Source: Pseudomonas sp. N040 (lineage in GTDB: Bacteria > Pseudomonadota > Gammaproteobacteria > Pseudomonadales > Pseudomonadaceae). From it: DNA of 64,000 nucleotides. Position numbers and translations under genes: made by a program. The notes below the pieces were generated by a model that worked only from the letters and a program-made list of their open reading frames with translations, did no database searches and was not told the origin of the DNA. The DNA lies in assembly GCF_015637705.1 (NCBI RefSeq), contig NZ_JADOBE010000011.1:1-64000 (forward strand), in the 5' to 3' direction. Shown here piece after piece: positions 17,174-27,555 of this stretch (within the stretch, counting starts at the first letter, position 1; the number at the start of each line of letters is the position of its first letter).

Positions 17174-18264
17174 TGCGCGCTCTCCATTTGTTCTGCTGTT
17201 GCAGGCAGCGGCGGCTGGATCAACTGCACACCGCCCTGCCCGACGGTAAGCAATTGGCCATCAGGCCCGGCCACCACGCTGCTGATCGGCTGACGGTCAG
17301 GCGCATTCACCACGCTGAAACTCAGGCCATCGTCGTGGCTGACGGCCACGCTGCCGCCGTTACCCACCAGCACGATGCTACCGTCGGGCAAGGCCGATGC
17401 TCCCGCCAGGCCGAAATTGAAAGGCTCGCTGCCGCTACCCGGCAAGGTGATCTGCTGCCAGCTGTCACCAAAATCGGTGGAGCGAAACAGGCTGCCGCGC
17501 AAACCGAACACCAGCAGGCTGCGCGACTGGTTCAACGGCAGCGCACCAAACAGTGAACCTTCATAAGGCGGCTCGACCGTCTCCCAGCTCTGGCCGTTAT
17601 CGAAGGAGCGGAAAATCAGGCCCATTTCACCGGCGATCAACAGGCCGCCATCCTTGACCTGGATGATCGAGTTCAGGTGCACCCCGTCCTCGTTATCCAG
17701 CAGGTCGCCGATGTCTTCCCAGCTCTTGCCACCATCGGTGGTTTCCAGCAGGGTGCCGTAGGCGCCGCTGGCAATACCGTGCTCAAGATTCTCGAACCAG
17801 ACATCAATCAGCGGTGATTCGCGCTCCGGGTCCTCGAACTGCAACGTCCAGGTGGCCCCGCCATCGGTACTCGCCAGAATCTGCGCGTCATGGCCAACCG
17901 CCCAGCCGTGCATGGCATCGACAAAGAACACCGCGGTGAGCAACGCGCGGGTCGGCACCTTGGCCTGCACCCAGGTCTGACCCTGATCGTCGGAATAGAT
18001 GATGTGCCCGCGCTGCCCGACTGCTATCAGGCGCGAGCCGGCGCTGGCCACATCCAGCAACAGGGTACTGGCGATCTTGGCCACCGGCACCTCGATCGCA
18101 ACTACCGCGGCAGGCTCCGCTGCGCTGGCCAGTGCCGGCAGGGACAGACCGCCCGTCCACAGCGCTGTAGCCAGCGTCAGGCAATGCATGGTCGCGCAGA
18201 CTGGTCGCGCCAGGCCATGACGGCTCATCGCAGCGCTTGCGGCTTTACTGAAAAATTCGGTCAT
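17170..18264 (-). CDS. Exported YCF48-like Asp-box beta-propeller protein
   Basis: A 364-aa protein. I chose the ATG at 18264, preceded by GGGGGAA. The N-terminus (to about residue 48, LSLPALASA) reads as a long signal peptide. Six Asp-box repeats are visible: YSDDQGQTW, STDGGATW, TTDGGKSW, SFDNGQSW, STDFGDSW and SHDDGLSF. Such proteins are often labelled photosystem II stability factor-like, which is only a fold resemblance. Coupling to the RND gene by a 4-base overlap suggests a periplasmic partner of the transporter. Confidence 0.8.
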   Translation of the reverse strand: MTEFFSKAASAAMSRHGLARPVCATMHCLTLATALWTGGLSLPALASAAEPAAVVAIEVPVAKIASTLLLDVASAGSRLIAVGQRGHIIYSDDQGQTWVQAKVPTRALLTAVFFVDAMHGWAVGHDAQILASTDGGATWTLQFEDPERESPLIDVWFENLEHGIASGAYGTLLETTDGGKSWEDIGDLLDNEDGVHLNSIIQVKDGGLLIAGEMGLIFRSFDNGQSWETVEPPYEGSLFGALPLNQSRSLLVFGLRGSLFRSTDFGDSWQQITLPGSGSEPFNFGLAGASALPDGSIVLVGNGGSVAVSHDDGLSFSVVNAPDRQPISSVVAGPDGQLLTVGQGGVQLIQPPLPATAEQMESAQ

Positions 18265-18349
18265 GTTTCCCCCATGAACTGCTTTACAACAACTGCAGCA
18301 GCAACCGCCAACCGGCAAGCCCTGTCCGCGACTGCCAAAAATGTGTGCC

Positions 18350-18393
18350 CGCCGGACGCCGCAACAGCATCCGGCGGCAGGTCCCACCCTACG
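18350..18393. repeat. Short inverted repeat with a CACCCTACG half-element
   Basis: Arms CGCCGGA (18350-18356) and TCCGGCG (18370-18376) are followed by CACCCTACG (18385-18393). The same 9-mer ends the repeat at 29862-29941. It lies in the 206-base gap between the Asp-box gene and the DUF1329 gene and is probably a degenerate dispersed repeat. Confidence 0.4.
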
Positions 18394-18424
18394 TTTTGCA
18401 CCCGACAGGTAACTGGGACAAAGC

Positions 18425-18457
18425 CTAAAAAAAAGCCGCTAACTGGTAGCGGCTTTT
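18425..18457 (-). terminator. Rho-independent terminator after the DUF1329 gene
   Basis: An AAAAGCCGCTA/TAGCGGCTTTT stem lies at 18431-18457. On the minus strand it is followed by a run of eight T. It lies 14 bases beyond the DUF1329 stop. It splits the DUF1302-DUF1329 pair from the Asp-box-RND pair, so the latter either depends on read-through or has its own promoter within 18265-18424. Confidence 0.85.
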
Positions 18458-18470
18458 CCCGTCTAGCCGA

Positions 18471-19835
18471 TCAACGTCCGCTACGACGCAGGGAGGCAGG
18501 CGTGAACTCGCCGTCATCCGGTACCGGCAGGTTGAACTGCAGGGTGGTTTTCTCCTCGCTGTCGAGGTTCTGCACGTGGTAACGACCGGACTGCAGGTCG
18601 TGGTACACATCCAGCGCACTCCAGGTGGTCGGCAGGTCGTAGTAGTTCTTCAGGTAGGCCAGCGACACCCGCCAGAGGTCGCCGCGGCCATCGTACTGGT
18701 CAACCTCGGCGGCCTGCCAGCTGTCCTCGTCGAGGAAGAACACGCGCTTGGAGTAGATGTGCCGTGCATCCGCCTTCAGGTTGGCTTCCACCACCCAGAC
18801 CCGGTGCAGTTCCCAGCGGGTCAGCGTCGGGTCGAGGTGGCCAGGCTTGAGGATGTCCTCGTACTTGACGCCCTTCTGGGTCAGCCGGTAGTTGTTGTAA
18901 GGGATGTACACCTCACGCTTTTCCAGCAGCTTCCAGTCGTAGCGGTTGGGCGAACCGTTGTACATGTCGGTATCGTCCGCCGTACGCAGGGCATCCGACT
19001 CTTCGATCGGCGAATCGTAGGCCAGGTTCGGCGCACGCCGCACGCGGCGCTGACCGACGCTGTAGGTCCAGGCCTGACGCGGCTCGGCCACCTGATCGAG
19101 GGTCTCGTGGACCAGCGTGGCGCCACCGGCCAGTCGCGCCGGGCTCTTGATCTGGTTCAGATAGAAGAACATGCGGTTGTTGATGCTTTCGTAGGTAGCC
19201 CCGGGTACGTAGTACTTGAACAGCACCTGGGTATTGCCGCTCACCGGCACGAAGCTGCCGTTGCGCTGTACCGCCACTTCGGCACCGGTCCGCAGCACAT
19301 AGGTACCACGGTAGCGGGCAATGTGGTTCCAGATGGCCTCGACGCCACTCTTCGGAATCGGGAACGGGATACCGCCAATGGCATTCTTGAAGCCGTTGCC
19401 ACCATCGACCAGTTGCGCGGTGGTCGCATTCTTCTTGGTGTTGTCATACACCCACTGCGGAGCCGCACCCGAACGACGGGTCTGATACACCGGCATCTTG
19501 AAGGTGGTGGGATAAGCCGTCATCAGGGCGATTTCACCCGGTGTCAGGTTGGCCTTGTACTGTTCCATGTTGGCCTTGTCGATGGTGAACTGCACCTTGT
19601 CCTCGGGAAACGGATCCGGGTGATGCTCGCCTGACTTGTAGCCTGCGGGGCCTGCGGTGATGCCACCGGTCCAGGCGGGAATGGTGCCAGCCGCGTTTCC
19701 GGCCTTTTCGCCACCCAGCGGGGTCAGCGTGGTGCCCAGCGCCTCGGCTTCCTGGGCGGAAATGGCGGCAAAGGCGTTACCGGCAGTCAGCGCCATGGCT
19801 ACTGCCGCGGCAATCAGCGAATGCTTGATCAGCAT
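18471..19835 (-). CDS. DUF1329 periplasmic protein
   Basis: A 454-aa protein with a clear signal peptide (MLIKHSLIAAAVAMALTAGNAFA). Family-typical segments include LTPLGGEKAGNAAGTIPAWTGG near the mature start. Later blocks are RRVRRAPNLAYDS and RVFFLDEDSWQAAEVDQYDGRGDLWRV, resembling outer-membrane lipoprotein-sorting (LolB-like) folds. There is no lipobox, so it should be soluble in the periplasm. It is cotranscribed with the DUF1302 gene 64 bases upstream. In known genomes DUF1302 and DUF1329 nearly always travel together, often beside RND exporters. Molecular function is not established. Confidence 0.88.
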   Translation of the reverse strand: MLIKHSLIAAAVAMALTAGNAFAAISAQEAEALGTTLTPLGGEKAGNAAGTIPAWTGGITAGPAGYKSGEHHPDPFPEDKVQFTIDKANMEQYKANLTPGEIALMTAYPTTFKMPVYQTRRSGAAPQWVYDNTKKNATTAQLVDGGNGFKNAIGGIPFPIPKSGVEAIWNHIARYRGTYVLRTGAEVAVQRNGSFVPVSGNTQVLFKYYVPGATYESINNRMFFYLNQIKSPARLAGGATLVHETLDQVAEPRQAWTYSVGQRRVRRAPNLAYDSPIEESDALRTADDTDMYNGSPNRYDWKLLEKREVYIPYNNYRLTQKGVKYEDILKPGHLDPTLTRWELHRVWVVEANLKADARHIYSKRVFFLDEDSWQAAEVDQYDGRGDLWRVSLAYLKNYYDLPTTWSALDVYHDLQSGRYHVQNLDSEEKTTLQFNLPVPDDGEFTPASLRRSGR

Positions 19836-19899
19836 GGTTATGCTCCGTGATTTAGTGATTCAGCCGGACCCGTCGGGCCCGGCTGGTACGCATGAATTA

Positions 19900-21840
19900 T
19901 TAGAAGGAGTACTTGACGTTGACGCCGATATTGTCGCGGTCGCGCAGGCCGTTATCGTTACCGGCACCGAAGAAATCGGTGTAGGCAATCTCGGCTTCCA
20001 GGGTGTTCTGGTAGTTGGCGTTCAGCCCCACCGTGTAAGCCTTGGTGCCTTCGACGTAGCTGCCGGCCTGGTGCGAGTTGCCTTCGAAGTCATGCTTCCA
20101 GGCGACATTTGGCGAAAGATTGACCCCGGCAAACACATCGTTCCAGGTACCCTGGGCCAGCAGGGTATAGCTGTAGGCATTGCGGTTGATCTGGTTATCG
20201 CGGCTGTTGTCCACATCCAGGTACTCGGCGTTTTGCGCGCCGGAAAAGTAACGGTTGCTGCCGTCGTAGGCGGTGTATTGCAGACTGTCACCACGGTATG
20301 ACACACCTGCGACTTCAGCCACGCTGAACAGCGAGTTGAAGCCCAGTGCCGGCCCCCAGTTCTGGATGCTGCCGATGGAGTAGTTGTACATCTCGACGCG
20401 CTTGTAGTTACTCAGCGAGTCACCCAACCCAACATCCTGACCACCAACCAGTGCTGTCCCTCCAGATACCACATTGGGAGCCTGGGCGATGGTGTCACCC
20501 AGCATGTCATCCGAAGTGGAAATCCCAATCGGCATATTCGGCCGGTAGGCAATTTCACCGAAGTAGGAGTTGTCACCAGCCGAGGTGCTGAAACTGAAAC
20601 CATACATGCGTACGTCTTCCACATACTCGCGCTGGGCGTTGATAGCACCCAGCAGATCGATAGTCGCGAAGACTGGATAAAGCGCGCCGAGGCCTGGATC
20701 AGGCACGGCAGTGTAATCACCAAAGTTGGAGTTAATCAGCGGCTCTTTGGTGTGATAGTTGATGAAATACACACCAAATTCGGTGGAGTTCAGCTCTTCG
20801 ACTATGTACTTGGCGTTTGCGCCCCACTGACCACCGTCACGAGCGTCCAAGTCCTGATTGATAGTGGCAACCCGGGCAATCTGGTTGCCAGGACCGTTCT
20901 CCGGATAAATGAAGGTGTCTCCCTGGAATCCAAAGAACTGGGCAAGCGCGGGATTCGCGCTATAAAACTCGAGCGGCGTAGCCCCGCCGAGCAAGCCCAC
21001 AGGTTGACCAAGGGGTGTGTCGGAAAAGTTGTTGTACGCGTAGTTGCCACCCGGCGCGAACAGGTCATCGTTGGAATAATAGGTACCTACCGGGTCCTGC
21101 ACGGTCTCGGTCCAGGCCCACTGGTAATAACCTTCCACGGACAGGTCATCGGTTATACCGAGGTTGAAACCCAGGGCTTCGGTGGGAATCAACACTTCCT
21201 TGATTTCTGAACCCGGCAGCCGGAATGCCGAGGCATCTACCGGGTTGGAGGTATTGATGCCGTCACGCACGAACAGCGCTTCACCCCAGTTGAAGACCTG
21301 CTTGCCGACCTTGACGTTGAGCGGCATGTTGGCCACATCCCAGTCGCCATACAGGTAGGCATCGAGAATCTTGGCGTCCTGACCGGAAATATCCTGCGCT
21401 TCATCACCGAAATGGCTGTCATGCGGATAGGACTGGCTTGGCTGGGAAGGATCGTTATTGCTGTTGTAATCACTGTTGTGATTCATCAACTCGGTGTCAT
21501 ACAGCGCGGTACCGCGCACAAAGGCACCATAGTTCTGGTACTGCAGGGACAGGTCGGAGGTAAGCTTGAATACCTGGGAAACCAGCCCCGTGTCGAAGTT
21601 GCGGTTGCCGTCGTTGCCGTTGATGCCATCGTTGTCATTGTCCTGGCTCTTCACCCGCCACAACTGGCCATAGGAAGCGGTGTTATCCAGCGAACCGGTG
21701 ATCTCGTCATCCGCAAAGCTGAATTCGAGGGCTTGCGCCTGGGCGGCTACCAGCAGCGGCAGGATGCCGGCCAGGGTGAATCCGGCGGCTGCCGGAGCGA
21801 GGCGCAACAAGGATTTTCGGGGTTTGATTTGCATCGACAT
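19900..21840 (-). CDS. DUF1302 outer-membrane-like protein
   Basis: A 646-aa protein. I chose the ATG at 21840 (GGAG 7 bases upstream) over an in-frame start five codons earlier. A signal peptide of about 37 residues ends AAQAQA. The mature part starts LEFSFADDEITGSLDNTASYG, which is typical of DUF1302. The rest alternates polar and aromatic residues and ends in NVKYSF. A terminal Phe preceded by alternating hydrophobics is the signature of an outer-membrane beta-barrel. It is first of the DUF1302-DUF1329 transcript and may form the outer-membrane part of an export or uptake route with the RND protein (inference). Confidence 0.88.
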   Translation of the reverse strand: MSMQIKPRKSLLRLAPAAAGFTLAGILPLLVAAQAQALEFSFADDEITGSLDNTASYGQLWRVKSQDNDNDGINGNDGNRNFDTGLVSQVFKLTSDLSLQYQNYGAFVRGTALYDTELMNHNSDYNSNNDPSQPSQSYPHDSHFGDEAQDISGQDAKILDAYLYGDWDVANMPLNVKVGKQVFNWGEALFVRDGINTSNPVDASAFRLPGSEIKEVLIPTEALGFNLGITDDLSVEGYYQWAWTETVQDPVGTYYSNDDLFAPGGNYAYNNFSDTPLGQPVGLLGGATPLEFYSANPALAQFFGFQGDTFIYPENGPGNQIARVATINQDLDARDGGQWGANAKYIVEELNSTEFGVYFINYHTKEPLINSNFGDYTAVPDPGLGALYPVFATIDLLGAINAQREYVEDVRMYGFSFSTSAGDNSYFGEIAYRPNMPIGISTSDDMLGDTIAQAPNVVSGGTALVGGQDVGLGDSLSNYKRVEMYNYSIGSIQNWGPALGFNSLFSVAEVAGVSYRGDSLQYTAYDGSNRYFSGAQNAEYLDVDNSRDNQINRNAYSYTLLAQGTWNDVFAGVNLSPNVAWKHDFEGNSHQAGSYVEGTKAYTVGLNANYQNTLEAEIAYTDFFGAGNDNGLRDRDNIGVNVKYSF

Positions 21841-22375
21841 TACTCCGTGTACCAATTGTTCTTATTCGAGAGCGTCGCAGATCGAGCTGGACGCGCGTTA
21901 CACACCACCACCATCCGCTGGGGCGGACGTTTGCAACCACCTGCACTACCAGTCATTGTCACCGTTGCGGTTTGAACATGGCACGAAAGTGCAATTTCGC
22001 AAGACTACCGCCTGGCAATCGTTTGTTACAACCAGAAAATGCATCATTGCGGGAGCGGGTCTGGCTGCACCACGAATCCAGCGTTTGCCTCTTCCGGCAA
22101 GACAACGAAAATCCACCCGGCTCTGGCGCAGTAGAGACTTTTTTGCGTTGCCAATGCAAGGGCCAATCCGGACAAACCACGGACATTTGTTTCGGTCCCC
22201 TGCCTCCCTGCCACAGCGGATTTCAAGTTGCGCCAGATGGCACCCAACAAAGCCGGGGGCACTCGTGCAGCACGAGTGGCAATGACCTGGATACACGGCC
22301 GTTGCAAACGCAACGACAAGCCCTGGCTATCAGCATGGGCAGCGGCTTCTTGCATGCTGGCGGCCCCGCCAGCGG
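21841..22375. other. 535-bp leader region upstream of the DUF1302 operon, no gene
   Basis: Frames on both strands have low-complexity, shadow-like translations, and none has a convincing ribosome site. The region includes a 19-bp palindrome (listed separately) and should hold the promoter for the DUF1302-DUF1329 transcript. I could not assign clear -35/-10 elements. Base composition is less GC-rich than in the genes around it, with A/T-rich patches near 21850-21870 and 22000-22050. Confidence 0.5.
22260..22278. promoter_or_regulatory. Perfect 19-bp palindrome, possible operator
   Basis: CACTCGTGC-A-GCACGAGTG is perfect over 9-bp arms. It lies 98 bases beyond the thioesterase stop and about 420 bases upstream of the DUF1302 start. 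The position, the symmetry and the lack of a T run favour a dimeric-regulator site over a terminator. No regulator gene is adjacent. Confidence 0.35.
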
Positions 22376-22807
22376 TCATGGCATCAACCGCGCCAGCGCG
22401 GCGCGCAAGGACTCGGGGATGCTGGTCGGGCGGTTGCTGTCGCGCTCGACAAACACATGGACGAAGCGCCCGGCCGCACAGGCCTGCTCTTCGCCGTGTT
22501 TGAAAATGGCCAGTTCGTACTGCACCGAACTGTTGCCCAGCTTGCCCACGCGCAGGCCGACCTCGATACGCTCGGGAAAGGCGATCGAAGCGAAGTAGTC
22601 GCAGCTGGAACTGACCACGAAGCCAACTACCTCACCGGCATGGATATCCAGCCCGCCCGCCTCGATCAGGTAGGTGTTCACCGCGCTGTCGAAAAAGCTG
22701 TAATAGACGACGTTGTTCACATGGCCATAGACATCGTTGTCATGCCAGCGCGTGGTGATCGGCTGGAAGTGCCGGTAGTCGTCACGCAGGTGTTGGGGTT
22801 GGTTCAT
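22376..22807 (-). CDS. Hotdog-fold acyl-CoA thioesterase
   Basis: A 143-aa protein of the 4-hydroxybenzoyl-CoA thioesterase/YbgC type. It starts MNQPQHLRDDYRHFQPITTRWHD, and the family motif TRWHDNDVYGHVNNVVYYSFFDSA (about residues 19-42) carries the catalytic Asp and the H-V-N-N-x-x-Y segment. It hydrolyses acyl-CoA thioesters in the cytosol. The start is the ATG at 22807 with GAGGAA upstream; the frame extends further but without a ribosome site. It stands alone, between the DUF1302 leader and a repeat cluster. Substrate chain not predictable. Confidence 0.85.
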   Translation of the reverse strand: MNQPQHLRDDYRHFQPITTRWHDNDVYGHVNNVVYYSFFDSAVNTYLIEAGGLDIHAGEVVGFVVSSSCDYFASIAFPERIEVGLRVGKLGNSSVQYELAIFKHGEEQACAAGRFVHVFVERDSNRPTSIPESLRAALARLMP

Positions 22808-22918
22808 GCAGGTTCCTCGCTTGCCAGAGCCCACCTTAAAGGTCCGGGCAGATGGCTGAATAGTTTGATTTGTCAGCTGTATCACGGCCTATCGACCGAC
22901 CGTAGCCTGGCGCCACTC

Positions 22919-23009
22919 TCCCCAACCCTCTCCCATAAATGGGATAGGGGGTTGCTCCAGGTTTCCCGGAATTCTCTGGCACCCCCTCTCCCGCTTGCGG
23001 GAGAGGGGG
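22919..23009. repeat. REP-like repeat pair downstream of the alcohol dehydrogenase gene
   Basis: A degenerate unit (CTCTCCCCAACCCTCTCCC..ATGGGATAGGGGG) is followed by a perfect one with arms CCCCCTCTCCCGC and GCGGGAGAGGGGG (22982-23009, TT loop). The second unit abuts the alcohol dehydrogenase stop codon. The same family occurs at 24299-24397 on the other side of that gene. Confidence 0.75.
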
Positions 23010-24173
23010 TTAATACGCTTCCTGATAGATCGCCAGCGCATCCACCTCACTGACCTCACGCGGGTTATTCATCAGCAAGCGCTGCTGCAGCATGGCATCG
23101 CTGGCCAGTTGCGCCAGCATGCTTTCCGGCACACCAGCATCGCGCAAGCGACTGGGCAGGCCGCAGCGCCGGTTGAGCTGGCTCAGTTCGTCGATGAACT
23201 GCTGGCACAAGCTTTCCGTCGAGCCCTGCTGCAGGCGTTCGCCCAAAAGCAATGGCGCCAGTTCGGCATACAGCGGTGTGGCAACCGACGCGTTGAAGCG
23301 CAGCACCGCCGGCAGCACCAGCGCATTGCTCAAACCATGCGGAATATGGAAGTGCCCGCCCAGCGGATAAGCCAGCGCATGCACCGCACCGACCGGTGCA
23401 TTGGCAAACGCCTGCCCGGCCAGACAGGAACCGAGCAACATCGCCTGCCGTGCTTCGCGGTTCTGCCCGTCGTGCATCACCGCAGCGAGATTGGCCGCCA
23501 GCAGGCGCAGGGCTTCGCGCGCCAGCAGGTCGGACAGTGGGTTCTTCTTGATCTTGCTGGTGTAGGACTCGATGGCATGCACCATGGCATCAATGCCGGT
23601 GGCCGCTGTGATGGCCGGCGGCAAACCGAGCGTCAGGTCGGCATCCAGCAACGCCAGATCCGGCAGCAGAATCGGCGAGACCACACCCATCTTGGTGGTT
23701 TCACCGGTGGTGACGATCGCTACCGGCGTCACTTCCGAGCCGGTACCGGCGGTAGTCGGTACCTGAATCAGCGGCAAGCGCTGGCCTTTGGCGTTGCCGA
23801 CTCCGTAGATGTCCTTGAGTGGCTGCAGGCACAGCGGATGCGCCAACAGGGCCACCAGCTTGGCCACGTCCATCGAGCTGCCGCCGCCGAAACCGACCAC
23901 CAGTTGTGCCTGCATCGCCCGCGCCTGCTCCACGGCTGCCAGCACCACCGCTTCAGGCGGATCGGCCAGCACCTGATCGAACACTTGCACCGCCACGCCT
24001 TCGGCAGCAAAACCGGGCAGGATGGCGTCGAGCATGCCCAGCCGGGTGATGCCCGGGTCGGTGACGATCAATACCGCCTGCGCCCCGCGCTCGCGGCACA
24101 ACGCGCCAAGCCGCACGGCGGCGCCGGATTCACAGAGGATCTGTGCGGTGGTGGCAAAACTGAAGGGTTGCAT
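23010..24173 (-). CDS. Iron-containing alcohol dehydrogenase (type III)
   Basis: A 387-aa protein. The nucleotide-binding motif VGFGGGSSMDVAK is at about residues 92-104. PTTAGTGSEVTPVAIV follows, and then metal-ligand regions GIDAMVHAIES and, near residues 263-277, HALAYPLGGHFHIPHG, supplying Asp and His ligands. The family uses NAD(P) and a divalent metal to interconvert alcohols and aldehydes. The ATG at 24173 has GAGGT upstream. The gene is isolated between two REP-like clusters, with no operon partners. Substrate unknown; a role in alcohol or fatty-alcohol oxidation would fit the neighbourhood. Confidence 0.88.
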   Translation of the reverse strand: MQPFSFATTAQILCESGAAVRLGALCRERGAQAVLIVTDPGITRLGMLDAILPGFAAEGVAVQVFDQVLADPPEAVVLAAVEQARAMQAQLVVGFGGGSSMDVAKLVALLAHPLCLQPLKDIYGVGNAKGQRLPLIQVPTTAGTGSEVTPVAIVTTGETTKMGVVSPILLPDLALLDADLTLGLPPAITAATGIDAMVHAIESYTSKIKKNPLSDLLAREALRLLAANLAAVMHDGQNREARQAMLLGSCLAGQAFANAPVGAVHALAYPLGGHFHIPHGLSNALVLPAVLRFNASVATPLYAELAPLLLGERLQQGSTESLCQQFIDELSQLNRRCGLPSRLRDAGVPESMLAQLASDAMLQQRLLMNNPREVSEVDALAIYQEAY

Positions 24174-24220
24174 GGCATGACCTCGTGCGAATGGGTTGCA
24201 GAGTGAAACGGCATTGCTTC

Positions 24221-24252
24221 TGGTAGGTTGGGTTGAGCGTAGTGAAGCCCAG
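24221..24252. repeat. Short dispersed hairpin repeat
   Basis: TGGTAGGTTGGGTTGAGCG..AAGCCCAGC forms an imperfect hairpin (TGGGTT/AAGCCCA). Similar GGTTGGGTTGAGCG sequences are a common Pseudomonas intergenic repeat (from memory). It lies in the leader of the alcohol dehydrogenase gene. Confidence 0.4.
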
Positions 24253-24298
24253 CACGGCTGGCATCAATGGCGCTGATCCTGATGAGACTGAATGCTGT

Positions 24299-24397
24299 TC
24301 CCTCGCCCCTTTGGGGAGAGGGTTAGGGAGAGGGGGGGCTACGTAACAGCCAGCTAAAGCCCCTCTCCCCAGCCCTCTCCCGCAAGCGGGAGAGGGG
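24299..24397. repeat. REP-like repeat pair upstream of the alcohol dehydrogenase gene
   Basis: An inverted copy (CCCTCGCCCCTTTGGGGAGAGGG, then AGGGAGAGGGGGGG) faces a direct copy. In the direct copy, CCCTCTCCCCAGCCCTCTCCC runs into the perfect hairpin CCCTCTCCCGC-AA-GCGGGAGAGGG at 24373-24396. The two face each other across about 20 bases, so the whole element could fold as one structure, like a REP doublet. The stretch 24174-24432 holds no gene. Confidence 0.75.
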
Positions 24398-24432
24398 GTA
24401 ATTCATGCCACAGTTATCAGGTACATAAGCAT

Positions 24433-26219
<1,787 letters not shown>

Positions 26220-26223
<4 letters not shown>

Positions 26224-27461
26224 GGACGACCACCTGTTACATCGGAAAATGACTGACCGCTGGCGGCCAGTTGTTCGATCAGCCGCGCCGGCTGCCAGTG
26301 GCTGCCAAACTGCGCCTGCAACTGCTGCAGACGCGCCAGCAGATCGGCCGCGCCCTGCGTATCGGCCCAGCTCATCGGCCCGCCGCGCTCGGCCGGGAAG
26401 CCATAACCGTTAAGGTAGACCAGATCGATGTCGTGACTGCTCTGCGCAATGCCTTCCTGCAGAATCTTCGCGCCTTCGTTGACCAGCGCCAGCAGGCAGC
26501 GCTCGAGGATTTCTTCCTGACCGATGCTGCGCCGCACAAAACCCAGCGCTTCCGACACCTGCAGCACCAGTGCATCCACTTCCGGATCCGGCTCGGCCTG
26601 ACGGCTGCCCTCGGCGTAGCGGTAGTAACCCATGCGCGACTTCTGGCCAAAGCGGCCGAGTTCACACAGGCGGTTATCCACCTGCACGGTCGGCTCATCC
26701 TGCCCCTTGCCAGCCAGTTCACGGGCGCGCCATTCGAGGTCAATGCCGACCACGTCGTACATGCGGAACGGCCCCATGGCGAAACCGAATCCCTGCAAGG
26801 CGGCATCTACCTGATGCGGATAAGCGCCTTCGAGCAGCATCTGCCGGGCTTCGCGCACATAGGTGGCAAGCATGCGGTTACCGATAAAGCCGTCACAGTT
26901 GCCGGCCACCACACATACCTTGCCGATACGCCGGCCGAGCTCCTGCGCAGCCTCCAGCACCGCTGGTGCGGTCTTGGCGCCGCGCACGATTTCCAGCAGC
27001 TTCATGATGTGCGCCGGGCTGAAAAAGTGCAGACCCAGCACCTGTTGCGGCCGAGCGGTGACGGCGGCAATGGCGTCGATATCCAGCGCCGAGGTGTTGC
27101 TGGCGAGGATCGCCGAAGGTTTGGCGATGCCATCCAGTGTGCGGAATATCTGCTGCTTGAGTTCGAGGTTCTCGTAGACCGCCTCGATCACCAGATCAGC
27201 GTCCTTCAGCGCACTGTAATCGCCCACTGCCGTGACACAGGCGCGCCGCTGTGCGGCCTGCTCTTCGCTGATGCGCCCCTGACGCACGCCGTGAGCCCAG
27301 GTCTCGGCGATGGCGCTCAGCGCCTGTTCCAGCATCTGCGGGTTGTTGTCCAGCCACAGCACCGCAATGCCGGCATTTGCCAGACTCATGACAATCCCGC
27401 GGCCCATGGTGCCGGCGCCGATCACGGCGGCCTGACGGATACTGAAAACAGTGTTGCTCAT
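26220..27461 (-). CDS. 3-hydroxyacyl-CoA dehydrogenase
   Basis: A 413-aa protein. The Rossmann motif AVIGAGTMGRGIVMSLANAG is at residues 12-31. The catalytic His lies in LHFFSPAHIMKLLEIV, paired with Glu in that helix. Two C-terminal 3HCDH domains follow, the second with YLNGYGFPAERGGPM. It resembles the dehydrogenase half of FadB without the hydratase domain. I chose the ATG at 27461 with GAGGGA upstream over an in-frame start 15 codons earlier. It is the first gene of the pair with the acyl-CoA dehydrogenase and is divergent from a LysR regulator. Confidence 0.9.
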
Positions 27462-27555
27462 TGAATTCCCTCGGTGCAGAAAAAAGTCGTCCGCCACCAT
27501 AGGCAAGCCGCTACTATTTTAGAAATTTATTCTTGTGATACATGGTATTTGTTAA
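27462..27555. promoter_or_regulatory. Divergent control region between the beta-oxidation pair and the LysR gene
   Basis: This is a 94-base A/T-rich gap. ATAC-ATG-GTAT at 27538-27548 is symmetrical and lies just before the LysR GTG start. ATTTTAGAAATTTAT is nearby. LysR-type regulators usually bind such dyads in the shared promoter of a divergent target. I infer autoregulation plus control of the dehydrogenase pair. Confidence 0.4.

Noticed and set aside
15371..17293. A 640-codon plus-strand open frame
   Set aside because: It lies entirely opposite the RND gene. Its His/Gln/Val/Asp-rich composition is that of a complement-strand shadow.
22001..22030. A GG-N10-GC pattern on the minus strand that could be a sigma-54 promoter for the DUF1302 operon
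   Set aside because: Only the minimal GG and GC bases and TTGC fit; such patterns arise often by chance in GC-rich DNA.
22044..22379. A 111-codon minus-strand frame whose ATG overlaps the thioesterase stop
   Set aside because: The ATGA overlap is attractive, but the translation looks non-coding (mixed Arg, Gly, Ala, Pro with no pattern). It crosses a perfect DNA palindrome and has competing frames of equal quality.
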